Part shown: positions 1 through 10,387 of the stretch, piece by piece
Layout of the letters: each line of letters starts with the position of its first letter
Position numbering within the stretch: position 1 is the stretch's first letter
Position numbers and translations under genes: made by a program
Notes under the pieces: model-generated
Database searches by the model: none
The model's input: the letters and a program-made list of their open reading frames with translations, nothing else
Told to the model about the DNA's origin: nothing
NCBI GenBank assembly: GCA_963815785.1
Contig: CAWFHZ010000016.1
Coordinates: forward strand, 48,304 to 112,303
DNA: 64,000 nucleotides
DNA from: DATFVA01 sp963815785
Lineage (GTDB): Bacteria; Bacteroidota; Ignavibacteria; Ignavibacteriales; Ignavibacteriaceae
Direction of reading: 5' to 3'

Positions 1-378
1 CTTATTGGCAGCCAGAAGATTAATTGGGAAAGCAGAGCCCATTTTTTCGGAATAGCCGCAAAAACAATGAGAGAAATTCTTGTTGATCATGCACGAAGAC
101 GAAATTCCCAAAAGCGCGGAAACGGCATAAAATCTTTATCCCTTGATGAAGTCTTCAATGTATCGGGTGAATTTGACGAACAGATTATAGCACTTGATGA
201 GGCGCTTAAAAAATTTGAAATGATTGAGGAGCGTCCCGGAAAAATTGTGGAACTACGATTTTTTTCGGGGTTGTCGATTGAAGAAACTGCTGAACTTCTC
301 AGCATTTCTCCCGCAACTGCAAAAAGAGATTGGGTTTACGCCAAAGCCTGGCTTTACAGAGAAATGCGAACATCCTGA
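1..378 (+). CDS. ECF-type RNA polymerase sigma factor, 3' part (5' end outside window)
   Basis: The reading frame is open from base 1, so the gene begins before the window; the ATG at 67 is internal. Residues before it read INWESRAHFFGIAAKTMREI, continuing to LVDHARRR, the signature of the ECF sigma subgroup known as TIGR02999 (sigma region 2). Residues near the C-terminus (IVELRFFSGLSIEETAELLS, then SPATAKRDW) form the region 4 helix-turn-helix that reads the -35 element. Such factors are usually encoded directly before a Ser/Thr kinase with TPR repeats, and that is what follows here after 3 bp. Inference: the two act in one regulatory pathway. No anti-sigma gene is visible. Family call is firm; target promoters are unknown. 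Confidence 0.9.
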   Translation, partial: LIGSQKINWESRAHFFGIAAKTMREILVDHARRRNSQKRGNGIKSLSLDEVFNVSGEFDEQIIALDEALKKFEMIEERPGKIVELRFFSGLSIEETAELLSISPATAKRDWVYAKAWLYREMRTS

Positions 379-381
379 AGA

Positions 382-2955
382 ATGCTCACCTTGGAAAACA
401 AAAGATCTGACAAAATAAAAGATTTATTAGATGAGGCACTGGCCTTAAGTCCTTCAGAAAGAGAATCATTTTTAGATAAAAATTGTGAAGATGATCCCGT
501 TCTGAAGAAGGAAGCAATTTCACTTTTAAAATCTTTGGAGACAACAGAGGATTTTTTAGAAAAATATCTTGATGGTGAAAATAAAAAAGAAGATACTTTT
601 ACAGATAATCTTATTGGAAAGAATATCGGTTCTTATTTAATTGAAGGTATCGCAGGCAGAGGTGGAATGGGAGTTGTTTACAGGGGAATTAGGAATGATG
701 ATGAATTTGATCATAAAGTTGCTATAAAAATTATCGGGTATGGATTAAACTCAGAATACCTGTTAAAACGATTCCAGATTGAACGACAAACGCTGGCGAA
801 TTTACAGCATCCTAATATTACACGTCTATTAGATGGCGGCAGAACCGCAGAAGGTTTACCGTTCCTCGTTATGGAATACATTGAGGGGATTCCGATAACT
901 AAATATGCTGTTCAGAATAAGTTAAATATTGAAGACAGATTGAAGATATTTCTTAAGGTTTGTGAAGCAGTTCAATACGCTCATCAGAATCTAATTATTC
1001 ATCGTGATATAAAACCTGGAAACATTTTGGTTAATAATCTTGGAATTCCGAAACTTCTTGATTTTGGAATTGCGAAAATAATGGATGAAAATTTGTTGGA
1101 GGGAAATGAAGTTTTAACACGTACAAATCTTCTGAATTTTACACCAGAATTTGCAAGTCCCGAACAAATTCTTGGTGAGAAAATTACAACTTCAAGTGAT
1201 ATATATTCGCTTGGGGTTTTATTATATAATTTACTTACAGATTCTCTGCCATATCGTTTTAAAGGAACATCCATCACTTCACTAAGCAAAATAATTTCGG
1301 ATGAAGATTATTTAAAACCAAGCGAAGCAGTTCAAAAAAAACTTAGTGAACAGCAGAATCAAATATCACAGGAATCAATTAAGCCCGAAATATTATGTAA
1401 AAAACTAAAGGGAGATCTCGATAAAATAGTTCTCAAATCAATGCATAATGAACCGGCAAGAAGATATAGATCCGTTGAACAACTTGCCGAGGATATCAGA
1501 AGGTATCTTTCAGGATTACCGGTTCTTGCACAAGGCGATTCAAAAAGTTACATTTTTCTAAAGTTTATTCAGCGTCATAAAGCCGGGGTCTTATCAACCA
1601 CTTTGTTTTTATTGCTGCTTATTACAAGTGTAATAATTATAGTATGGCAGGCTAATCTTACAAAAATTGAAATGAACAAGGCCAAAATTGAAGCAATAAA
1701 GGCTGAAAAGGTAAGTATGTTTTTACAAAAAATGATTTCATCTGCTGATCCATATGAAGTTGGACGTGATGTTAAAGTTTACGATGTTGTTGAAAAGGCA
1801 TCACACAATGTTGGGAAAGAATTTAAAGAGGAACCGAAAGTTGAAGCCGCAATTCATTCAACTCTTGGTAATACGTTTACAAATCTTGGTGAATATAAAG
1901 AAGCGAAAGATCATCTTTTAAAAGCACTTAAATTAAATGAGGAGAACTACGGTACAAATAGTAATGAAACTGCAGGCAGTTTACATGACCTGGCTCTTTA
2001 CTATCATTGGACCGGTGAATTGAGATTTGCCGATTCACTTTATAATAAAGCAGATTATATTTTCCGTAAAACCGGTTCCAAACCGGGGTTAGGAATGGAA
2101 ACTAACCTTAATGATTATGCAACACTTCAAACTGATCTTGGGAACTATGAGAAAGCAAAAAAAATGTTACTCGAAGATATGCAGATCGCAATAAACATTA
2201 AAGGCTTCAATAGTTATGAAACTGCTACTGTTATGAATAACCTTGCCATAGCTCTTGATTATTTGAAGGATCTTAAAGGTGCAGAAGAATATTATTTGAA
2301 AGCCCAAAAAATTGACAGGAACCTGTATGGAGAGAACAGCCCGACTGTAGCTTCAACCTATAATAATCTGGCTTTTATTTATTCTGAAAGAAATGAATTA
2401 CAAAAAGCTAAAGATTATTTTATGAAATCTTTTGAAATGAAAAAGGCATTACTCGGTAAAGATCATCCGGATGTGGGACTGGCGTTAAATAACCTTGGAT
2501 GTATTGAAATAAAATTAAAAAATTACAAAGCTGCTAAAGACTATCTTGAGAAATCAGTTATACAATTAAGAAAAACTTATCCTGAAGATCATTTTTGGAT
2601 TGGAAGAAGTTACTACTGGTTAGGTTTGATTCATAATGAAACCGGGGACTATGGTACCGCTGAAATGTATTTAAAAAAATCACTCTCTATTAGAGAGAAA
2701 AATTATCCTAAAGGAAATTCAATTATATTCCAGACGGAAGGTGAACTTGGAATTTCTTATCTCAATCAAAACGAATTAAAAAATGCCGAAAAATATCTTT
2801 TAGATGCTTACAACGGCTATGTTGTTGAGGATTCAAATTTAGATGACAACTCAATTAGAATTGTACAAAATATTATTACACTGTATAAGAAAAATTCAAA
2901 TTCTGCAGAAGTTGAAAAATATTCTGAAATATTAAAGAATATCCAGCCGAAATGA
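382..2955 (+). CDS. Membrane Ser/Thr protein kinase with C-terminal TPR repeats (PknB-like)
   Basis: This 857-residue protein has a short N-terminal region, then a Hanks-type kinase domain at about residues 80-380. The glycine loop GRGGMGVVY is at about 91-99, the VAIK lysine at about 116, the HRDIKPGN catalytic loop at 207-214 and DFG at 227-229, so all catalytic residues are present. One hydrophobic segment at about 401-422 is a likely single membrane span. The remainder, to residue 857, is a string of TPR repeats (for example STYNNLAFIYSERNELQKAK), presumably outside the cytoplasm. The gene starts 3 bp after the ECF sigma factor and overlaps the next gene by ATGA, so the three are probably co-transcribed. 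Sigma-kinase-TPR pairs of this form are common in Bacteroidota-related phyla; the ligand is unknown. Confidence 0.92.
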   Translation: MLTLENKRSDKIKDLLDEALALSPSERESFLDKNCEDDPVLKKEAISLLKSLETTEDFLEKYLDGENKKEDTFTDNLIGKNIGSYLIEGIAGRGGMGVVYRGIRNDDEFDHKVAIKIIGYGLNSEYLLKRFQIERQTLANLQHPNITRLLDGGRTAEGLPFLVMEYIEGIPITKYAVQNKLNIEDRLKIFLKVCEAVQYAHQNLIIHRDIKPGNILVNNLGIPKLLDFGIAKIMDENLLEGNEVLTRTNLLNFTPEFASPEQILGEKITTSSDIYSLGVLLYNLLTDSLPYRFKGTSITSLSKIISDEDYLKPSEAVQKKLSEQQNQISQESIKPEILCKKLKGDLDKIVLKSMHNEPARRYRSVEQLAEDIRRYLSGLPVLAQGDSKSYIFLKFIQRHKAGVLSTTLFLLLLITSVIIIVWQANLTKIEMNKAKIEAIKAEKVSMFLQKMISSADPYEVGRDVKVYDVVEKASHNVGKEFKEEPKVEAAIHSTLGNTFTNLGEYKEAKDHLLKALKLNEENYGTNSNETAGSLHDLALYYHWTGELRFADSLYNKADYIFRKTGSKPGLGMETNLNDYATLQTDLGNYEKAKKMLLEDMQIAINIKGFNSYETATVMNNLAIALDYLKDLKGAEEYYLKAQKIDRNLYGENSPTVASTYNNLAFIYSERNELQKAKDYFMKSFEMKKALLGKDHPDVGLALNNLGCIEIKLKNYKAAKDYLEKSVIQLRKTYPEDHFWIGRSYYWLGLIHNETGDYGTAEMYLKKSLSIREKNYPKGNSIIFQTEGELGISYLNQNELKNAEKYLLDAYNGYVVEDSNLDDNSIRIVQNIITLYKKNSNSAEVEKYSEILKNIQPK

Positions 2956-4019
2956 AAACTTCGGACATTCCCGGAATTCGCTTAACCTCTCAACATATTT
3001 CTTCAAAAAAATATAAAACTGTAAAAGACCTCATAAATTATTTGGGTGCGATCCAGGCACAGGATTATTTAATGTCCAGGTGGGCAATTGGGGTTAGATT
3101 AGAAAATTCTTCAGAAAAAATAATAAATGATGCAATAGACAAAGGCGAAATACTCAGGACACATTTACTGCGTCCTACGTGGCATTTCGTTTCTTCAGAA
3201 AATATATACTGGATGCTTGAACTTACAGCATCAAGAATTAAGAATTCTATGAGTTCAAGAAATAGGGAGTTAGATCTTACCAGGGAAGTGTTTAGGAAAA
3301 GTAATAGAATTATATATAATGTTTTAAAAGGAAATAATTATTTAACCAGAGAAGAACTTATTTTAATCTTAAATAAAGCAAAAATTAAGACCGATAAAAA
3401 CAGGGCTTCACATCTTTTGGCTGAAGCAGAACTTTGCGGAATAATATGCAGCGGAAAAACCAAAGGGAACAAGCATACTTATGCATTGCTTGAAGAGAGA
3501 GTTTCGACGTCAGAAGTATATGAGAGAGAAAAATCACTTTCAAAACTAGCACTTATTTATTTCCAAAGTCGTGGACCTGCGACACTAAAAGACTTTTCGT
3601 GGTGGTCGGGATTAAATCTTACTGAATCGGGATTAGCACTTGAATTGATTAAATCAGAATTAATTTCTTTTAAGAATGATTCACAAACGTACTGGTTTTC
3701 AGATCGTGCAAAAGAAAATACAAATCAAAAAAATAAAATTTATCTGCTGCCTGCTTTCGATGAATACTTAATCAGTTATACCAATAGATCAGCGGTTTTG
3801 ATTTCTGAAGAACATAAATCCATGGTATCTACGAATGGGTTGTTTCGTCCCATAATAGTTTTTGATGGAAAAATAATCGGAACATGGAAACGAACTTTAA
3901 AAAGAGATAAAGTATCTGTCCAGTTTGAATATTTTAAGAACCCAAGTAAGAAAGTGGATCAATTAGTTAAAAAAGAAACCGAAAATTTAGGCAGATTTTT
4001 AGGAAAGAAACTCTCTTAA
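2952..4019 (+). CDS. Winged-helix DNA-binding protein of the AlkZ/YcaQ type (HTH_42)
   Basis: This 355-residue protein resembles the winged-helix HTH_42 family that contains the interstrand-crosslink DNA glycosylases AlkZ and AlkX/YcaQ. Residues 32-39 read GAIQAQDY: Gln35 and Gln37 match the Q-x-Q motif described as catalytic in AlkZ. The segments LRTHLLRPTWHFVSSENIYW and LPAFDEYLISY are also typical of the family. The start codon overlaps the kinase stop (ATGA), which indicates translational coupling and membership of the sigma-kinase operon. Many proteins in this family are annotated only as winged-helix domain proteins, so glycosylase activity is an inference from the motif. A role in repairing damage sensed by the kinase would be speculation. 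Confidence 0.8.
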   Translation: MKTSDIPGIRLTSQHISSKKYKTVKDLINYLGAIQAQDYLMSRWAIGVRLENSSEKIINDAIDKGEILRTHLLRPTWHFVSSENIYWMLELTASRIKNSMSSRNRELDLTREVFRKSNRIIYNVLKGNNYLTREELILILNKAKIKTDKNRASHLLAEAELCGIICSGKTKGNKHTYALLEERVSTSEVYEREKSLSKLALIYFQSRGPATLKDFSWWSGLNLTESGLALELIKSELISFKNDSQTYWFSDRAKENTNQKNKIYLLPAFDEYLISYTNRSAVLISEEHKSMVSTNGLFRPIIVFDGKIIGTWKRTLKRDKVSVQFEYFKNPSKKVDQLVKKETENLGRFLGKKLS

Positions 4020-4190
4020 AGTTGTAAATATAGTGCAGGCGATCTTGTATCCCACCCAATAATCCAATAAATTTAGTTCAACCTCTCCCACTTGTGTCAC
4101 GATTTCGAGAAGTCTAGCGAAAATATCATAATTTCCAGGTAGTGCCCTCAAACTGGTTATCTTTATTTTTCTATTTTAAGTTGTTAAATA

Positions 4191-7100
4191 ATGAAGTTTA
4201 ATTCTTTCTATTTCCACATAATATTTATTATAGCCTTTTCTTTCAGCGCTGAATCGCAAGAAATACATTTCAGGCATTTAACTATTGATAACGGGCTTTC
4301 ACAGAATGCTGTTTCCTCCATCATACAGGATAGACAGGGTTTTATGTGGTTTGGTACAAAGGATGGTCTTAATCGTTACAATGGATACTCCTTTGTCATT
4401 TATCAGAACGATCCATTTGATACAACAACTATTCCACCAATTATGTAACTGCATTATTTCTTGACAAGGATAGCTTTCTTTGGATCGGGGCGAAAGACGG
4501 ATCCCTGAGTTATTTAAAAACCGGAAATGAAAATTTTAACCGCATTAATTATCAGCAAGATTCATCAGACAACCAGGAAAATAGTTCAATCAATTGTATT
4601 GCGGAAGATTTAAACGGCAATATCTGGATTGGTACCAACGGAAATGGTTTATTCAGACTCTCATTTCCTGATGAAAAAAACTCCAAAATGAAATTCAAAC
4701 AATTTATAAATGATCCTGATGAAAGTACGAGTCTTGGTTATAATAACATAACCAGCCTTTTTGTTGATGCAATCGGAACTTTGTGGATTGGTACCAGCCT
4801 GACTCTTGAAAAGTATAATTCCGCTGATGAAAACTTTAAACATTACAGTATCACAGTAAAATCAAAAGAAGCACCTTCTTTGCTAAGTGAAAATGAAGTC
4901 AGTGCAATTTATGAAGATAAATCTGGGAAATTCTGGCTGGGCACGCCAAGTGGTTTGGTATTATTTAATAGAAAAAGCGGGGACTATAATTTATTTCCTC
5001 ACCACTACAGTATATTCAGATTCGGATGGGGAAGAATATCAAATATTCTGGAAGATGACTCCGGGTTGTTCTGGCTGGCTACTCCCGGCGGACTAATGAT
5101 TTTTGATAACATTAAAAAAAAATATAATTATTGCATGAATGATCCTTTGGATCCTTCCAGCATAAGCTATAATTCTGTCTCCAGCATCTGGCGTGACCGC
5201 ACAGGTATTTTATGGCTGGGTACACCCGGTGCTGGAATTAATATTTATAATCCAAATCAAAACAGGTTTTCTACTTTTATAAGAAAAAAAGATGAAAAAT
5301 CGCGGATTACCGGGTTTAGTGTCCGGGCTATACTTGAGGATAATAAAGAATATGTATGGATTAGTACAGATGTTTTGTACAGATGGAACAGAAGCACCGG
5401 AGAACTCAAAAGTTACGAAACATCTTCAGATCATCCTGATGATTTTGGTAATACCGGTGCCCGGTCAATAATACAATCAGTAAAAGGCGATTTATGGTTT
5501 GCGACTCCGCAGGGTTTATTCAATTATAATCCCATAAATGAAAAATCCAGGCAATATAAATTTGATCCGATGAATACGGATGGTTTACCGCAAAGAGAAG
5601 TTTTTGCAGTTTATGAAGATCATAAAGGGGATATCTGGATTGCGACGGAAAATTATTTTTGTAAACTGACTGATTATAAAAAAGGAACATTTAAAACATT
5701 CAGGTACAATAAAAATATTCCTAAAAATGAAATTGCTCAAGTCTGTATTTATGAAGATACAAAATCAGATTTCTGGCTAGGCACAAATGACGGTTTGATA
5801 CGGTTTGTACAGTCTACCGGAACTTTTTTAAAATACCGGAACGATCCTTCTGATCCTTCAAGTCTGAATAATAATAATATTAAATCAATTTGTCCCGATC
5901 CATCGGAACCGGAAAAATTTCTCTGGTTGGGAACTGCTGGCGGAGGTCTAAACAAATTCAATTACAAAAATAAAACTTTTACTCATTTTACGACAAAAGA
6001 TAACCTCCCAAATAATGTAGTTTATGGAATTCTACCTGATGAAAAAAGAAATCTCTGGCTTAGCACAAATAGAGGATTATCAATGTTTAATCCTGTTCAG
6101 CTCAGATTCAGAAATTATGATGTGCTTGATGGTTTGCAGAGTAACGAATTTAACACCGGTGCTTATTTCAGGAGCAACCGTGGAGAATTATTCTTTGGTG
6201 GAATTAAAGGAATCAATCATTTTTTCCCGAAAAATATAAAGGACAACCGGGTAATCCCAAATATTGTCATAACCCGGTGTATAATTCCAAGTCAATCATC
6301 TTCTACTACAAATGAGAATGGAGAAGAAATTAAATCTCTCTTAAACACAAAATCAATAACTCTCTCATACAATGAAAATATTTTTAGTTTTGATTTTGCT
6401 GCAATGGATTTTTCGGCACCCGAAAAAAACAGGTATGCTTACAAACTCGAAAATTTTAACGAGAACTGGATAAATACAGGCACAAGCAATACAGCCACTT
6501 TTACTCATCTTCCTCCCGGTAAATATGTTTTCCGTGTGAAAGGCTCAAACAATGATGGAGTCTGGAATAATGAAGGAGCTTCTTTAGAATTAATAATTCT
6601 TCCTCCGTGGTGGAGAACCTTGTGGGCATATGCATTATACTTAATTTTATTTTTATCAGGTCTTTATTTCTTAAGGCGATATGAATTAAACCGGGTATAT
6701 TTAAAAAATCAATTAAAGATAGAGATGGTTAAATCAGATTCGCTGAGTAATTTAAATAAGCTGAAGTCGCAATTCTTTGCAAATATTTCACACGAATTCA
6801 GGACGCCTCTAACGTTAATCCTTGGGCAGATAGACAGCGTTCTTTCGTCAGAAATTAATTCTAAAGAAAAAGGAAAATTACACATTGCCAATCGGAACGC
6901 AGGCAGACTTCTAACCTTAATAAACCAGCTACTTGATATTTCAAAGATTGAAGCAGGAAAAATGGAATTAAAAGCTGAAAAGCATAATATTGTTTCATTT
7001 CTTAAAAGTCTGTTTTATTCATTTGAATCACTTGCTGAATCGCGAAAGATAACCCTTAAGTTTGAATCTGAGCTTCAGAATATTCCCGTAGTTTTTGATC

Positions 7101-8326
7101 CCGATAAGATGGAAAAAGTATTTTATAATCTTATTTCAAATGCTTTTAAGTTTACCAAATTGAATGATGAAATAAGTGTAAAACTGAACCTGTATAAAAC
7201 ATCTGCATTGTTAATCAGGGTTAAGGATACCGGGATAGGAATAAAAACAGACCGGCTGGAGCATATTTTTGACCGATTCTACCAGGCTGATAATTCGAAT
7301 ACAAGGGAACACGAAGGGACTGGAATTGGGCTGGCATTAGCTAAGGAACTAATTGAGCTTCACAATGGAAAAATTACTGTCGAAAGTAAATTTGGAGAAG
7401 GATCAGAATTTATAATTGAGCTTCCTTTGGGAGACACTAAAATTAAAATGGAACAGCCGGTTGAATTGCCATCTTATAATATCCCTTCAACAAAACTTAT
7501 CACTGTTACTGAACCGCTGAAAGAATATCAGGAGTACCCATCATCATTTGCTGAATCCGCTAATGATAAGGAAATTATATTGATTGTAGAAGATAATGCA
7601 GATGTGCTTTCATACATATGTGAGCAGCTTAAAACTGATTACCAGGTTATTGAGGCTACAGACGGTTTGGCCGGAAAATCCAGAGCACTGGATGTGATTC
7701 CTGATCTGATAATAACAGATGTTATGATGCCTAAGATGGATGGTTATACATTAAGCCGGGAAATAAGAATGGATGAAAGAACAAGCCATATCCCAATTAT
7801 TATGTTAACTGCTAAAGCAGGGCTTGATGATAAAATAGAGGGACTTGAAACCGGAATTGATGATTATCTAACAAAACCTTTCAGTGCTAAAGAATTAAAA
7901 GTTCGCGTTAAAAATTTAATTTTTCAACGCAGGCAATTGCGGAAACGCTTCAGTACCTCAACAATTATCAAACCATCGGAAGTTTCAACCACATCTATTG
8001 ACCAGGTATTTCTGAGAAAAACTTTAGAAATTATTGAAGAACATTTTGGTGATGAACAGTTTAGTGTTGATAAACTGGCAGAAGAAATAAGTATGAGTGT
8101 TTCGCAACTTAACAGAAAGCTAAATGCCCTTGTTGATCAACCGGCAGGGCAACTAATCAGATCACTTCGTTTACAGAGAGCCGCAGATCTCTTACACAAA
8201 AATTCTGGTACAATAGCAGAGATATGTTATAAAGTGGGTTTTAATGACCAGGCTTATTTTTCCCGGGCTTTTAAAAAACAATTTGGGTGCAGTCCTTCAG
8301 AATATAAGAAGACCGAGAGTAATTGA
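4191..8326 (+). pseudogene. Hybrid two-component sensor (propeller, Y_Y_Y, kinase, receiver, AraC HTH), one frameshift
   Basis: The N-terminal piece (4191-4448) has a signal peptide and the first Reg_prop propeller blades; its frame breaks at about 4435-4441. The next frame is open across the break (NYVTALFLDKDSFLWIGAKD) and runs into the piece whose first ATG is 4688, ending at 8326. Domain order: periplasmic beta-propeller with many W-x-G repeats, Y_Y_Y domain, membrane span (WAYALYLILFLSGLYF), HisKA with FFANISHEFRTPL (phospho-His codon at 6791), HATPase, receiver with LIITDVMMPKMDG (phospho-Asp codon at 7718) and a C-terminal AraC HTH. This is the architecture of Bacteroides hybrid systems that sense glycan fragments and control nearby genes. 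A single indel separates the pieces, so it may be a recent mutation or a consensus error. No polysaccharide-degradation operon is next to it. Confidence 0.85.
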
Positions 8327-8781
8327 AAGGTTAATTTAATATCAGTCCTATGGATGAAAATATTACAAAAATAAGATTTTCCCTTAACCAACCCTTTGAT
8401 TCAAATTAAAAGATTGAACGGATTAGGAAGACAACAAATAAAATTAACATCAGCACTTCATAGAATAAGATTTATTACTTTCTCCATAAAAATTCCTCAG
8501 ACAATATTCCCCTAAAAGTAGCTTCGTAGGGAATACTGGCGTAACTGCTGCTTAATCCAATCTCTATCTTTACACAAGTAATTTTTGAAGTTTATCAAAA
8601 ATCAGGGAGGGAAGTTAATGTTCTGTTTCTTTTCATTAAAGGTTGATTTTCATTTAATTCTGACAATAAGAGTGAATAATCCAAACATTTGCGTGAATAA
8701 TACAAGATAAACTTAAACCTTTCTTTTACTTTTACTTCCACAGATTTACACCTACTATCGAGCAATTATCAACAGATTAAT
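8327..8781. other. Gene-free stretch after the hybrid sensor
   Basis: No ORF with coding character was seen in these 455 bp. The only structure noted is a weak inverted repeat, TATTCCC at 8505-8511 and GGGAATA at 8529-8535. The stretch probably contains the promoter for the following gene, but no convincing promoter was identified. Confidence 0.4.
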
Positions 8782-9222
8782 GTGAAATTATTAAAGATTA
8801 AAGGTATCTATAATGATTCAGGTACGATCGAGCTTGAATCTTTGAAAACAATTGATTGGAAATCGTTATGTGAGGACAATCCACCCGGACTTCCTCCCGG
8901 AATCAGGTTGGAATTGGCGATTTCAGTTAATGAGGATGATTTTCTGACGGGCGAAAACGGAATTGTGTGGGCAACCTACGATTCAAGGCAAACTGAAGTT
9001 ATACAAAGCGCTTTGCTTGCCCAGCATATAAATTCTGAAATAAAGAAAATTCTGTTTAATGAAACTGAAATGTACCTGCTGATTATTACCGATGATTCAG
9101 ATTTAAGTGATGTAAAAGATTTTATATGGAGAAATAGAAGTGGATTGAGATTAAAACCCGATTGGAGTTATCCAGATGGTGAAAAGAATAAAAGTTTTGA
9201 GCAATGGTTAAGCGGACAATAA
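8782..9222 (+). CDS. Hypothetical protein, possibly DUF2007-like
   Basis: A 146-residue soluble protein beginning with GTG; no good ribosome binding site or closer ATG was found, so the start is uncertain. It has no signal peptide or membrane segment. The middle and C-terminal part (IVWATYDSRQTEVIQSALLA, then MYLLIITDDSDLSDVKDFIW) has the helix-then-strand pattern of DUF2007-type proteins, in which a short region with a similar A-x-x-L-x-x-x-I motif precedes a hydrophobic strand. That resemblance is by eye only. The N-terminal 45 residues are rich in charged residues and include a PPGLPPG turn. It precedes two small secreted proteins but is separated from them by about 50 bp. Function unknown. 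Confidence 0.6.
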   Translation: MKLLKIKGIYNDSGTIELESLKTIDWKSLCEDNPPGLPPGIRLELAISVNEDDFLTGENGIVWATYDSRQTEVIQSALLAQHINSEIKKILFNETEMYLLIITDDSDLSDVKDFIWRNRSGLRLKPDWSYPDGEKNKSFEQWLSGQ

Positions 9223-9274
9223 ATTTTAATTCAAGGTAACTAATAAAATCAATAACAAATCCGAAAGGAAATAT

Positions 9275-9706
9275 ATGAAATCAATTATTTCAGTACTTTT
9301 TTTGCTCGCTTTCTTTATATCGATGAGCAGTTCAGTGTTTGCACAGGCGGCAGAGGGGAATGTCTTTGTAGTAACAAATTTTGAAAGAGCTTTCCCGGAT
9401 GACGGATCTGCAGCGGAATTAGATTCTCTTAATCAAATCTCTATGGATTATTCCTGGAAGAACAATCCATATGTTGTTAGCTATAAAACTTTGCGTCACT
9501 GGTGGGGTCATGATAATCGTGATTTTATCCAGATCATAGAAGTAAAAAGCTGGGATGATGTTACAAAAGCCAACGAAAAGGCAAATGAATTATTTATGAA
9601 AGCAATGCCTAATAAAGCTGATAGGGTAGCCTTTGGTAAAGCTTACAATAAATATTTCTCCGGCAAACACTCTGATGAAATTTACAGAGAAGTAGTTTTT
9701 AAATAA
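9275..9706 (+). CDS. Small secreted hypothetical protein
   Basis: A 143-residue protein with a clear Sec signal peptide (hydrophobic core LLAFFISMSSSVFAQ, cleavage probably after AQA or FAQ). An AAAGGAAA ribosome binding site lies about 8 bp before the ATG. The mature part contains an aromatic stretch (KTLRHWWGHDNRDFIQIIEV) and ends in a basic helix-rich segment; it has no cysteines and no lipobox. The pattern of residues resembles small ferredoxin-like or Dabb-like ligand-binding proteins, but no family was recognised with confidence. It is followed by a hairpin terminator and then by another secreted protein of similar size with its own ribosome binding site. Confidence 0.7.
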   Translation: MKSIISVLFLLAFFISMSSSVFAQAAEGNVFVVTNFERAFPDDGSAAELDSLNQISMDYSWKNNPYVVSYKTLRHWWGHDNRDFIQIIEVKSWDDVTKANEKANELFMKAMPNKADRVAFGKAYNKYFSGKHSDEIYREVVFK

Positions 9707-9728
9707 ATCAATGTTTTGTCAATTCAAT

Positions 9729-9758
9729 GAATGGAAATATTATTAATTATTTCCATTC
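9729..9758 (+). terminator. Possible rho-independent terminator
   Basis: Perfect 10-bp inverted repeat, GAATGGAAAT at 9729-9738 and ATTTCCATTC at 9749-9758, with a 10-nt AT loop, 23 bp after the stop of the upstream gene. The following bases are only moderately T-rich and the stem is AT-rich, so termination strength is uncertain. Confidence 0.5.
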
Positions 9759-9794
9759 TTCAATTAATGTCAAAAATCAAATGGAGAAGGTACT

Positions 9795-10265
9795 ATGAAA
9801 AAACTAACTCAAATATTTTTTGCAATGTTCGTTTTATTGTTGTTAACAGGCAGCAGTTTCGCGCAGCAATGGTCTGATGCACAGAAAGATGTATGGGCTG
9901 GCGTAGAAAAATACTGGCAGGTATCATCATCAGGTGATGCAGCTGGATTTATGACGTATTTCGATGACAGCTATATGGGCTGGAGCAATAATTCACTTGT
10001 ACCGATGAACAAGACCAACACAGGCAAGTGGGTTACTCAGGATGCACAGAACAATACAACTCTTGTATATTCCATCACTCCCCTCACTATATGGGTAAAG
10101 GGTGACTTTGCATATGTACATTATACTTATGCTTCGCTCGAACAAAATAATGAAACAAAAAAGAAGAACCCCAGCTCAGGTATCTGGACAGACATCCTGA
10201 TGAAAAAAGACGGTAAGTGGGTGCTGATAGGCGATCACGGCGGAAGAACATCCAAGGATCAATAA
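9795..10265 (+). CDS. Secreted NTF2/SnoaL-like (DUF4440-type) protein
   Basis: A 156-residue protein with a signal peptide (AMFVLLLLTGSSFAQ) and a strong GGAGAAGG ribosome binding site. The mature part (VEKYWQVSSSGDAAGFMTYF, then WVKGDFAYVHYTYASLEQ and DILMKKDGKWVLIGDHGG) has the order of elements of a nuclear-transport-factor-2 cone fold as in DUF4440/SnoaL-like proteins: N-terminal helix, aspartate-rich loop, and a strand with a W-V-L-I-G-D-H end. Proteins of this type bind or modify small molecules and catalytic residues vary, so no reaction can be given. It is exported, unlike most family members. A strong terminator follows. Confidence 0.75.
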   Translation: MKKLTQIFFAMFVLLLLTGSSFAQQWSDAQKDVWAGVEKYWQVSSSGDAAGFMTYFDDSYMGWSNNSLVPMNKTNTGKWVTQDAQNNTTLVYSITPLTIWVKGDFAYVHYTYASLEQNNETKKKNPSSGIWTDILMKKDGKWVLIGDHGGRTSKDQ

Positions 10266-10295
10266 ATAGAACTATCTGAGATAACCAGTAAAATT

Positions 10296-10330
10296 AAAAG
10301 ATGTCATCTTCAAAAAAGATGACATCTTTT
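10296..10330 (+). terminator. Rho-independent terminator
   Basis: Perfect 15-bp stem: AAAAGATGTCATCTT at 10296-10310 and its complement at 10316-10330, with loop CAAAA, 30 bp after the stop of the NTF2-like gene. The stem ends in TTTT and continues TGTATT. Placement and symmetry fit a terminator that could work in either direction. Confidence 0.8.
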
Positions 10331-10387
10331 GTATTAGAGTGAATCTTACTATGAAAGAAAAAAAATTAACGAAGACCTTCGAAAAAA

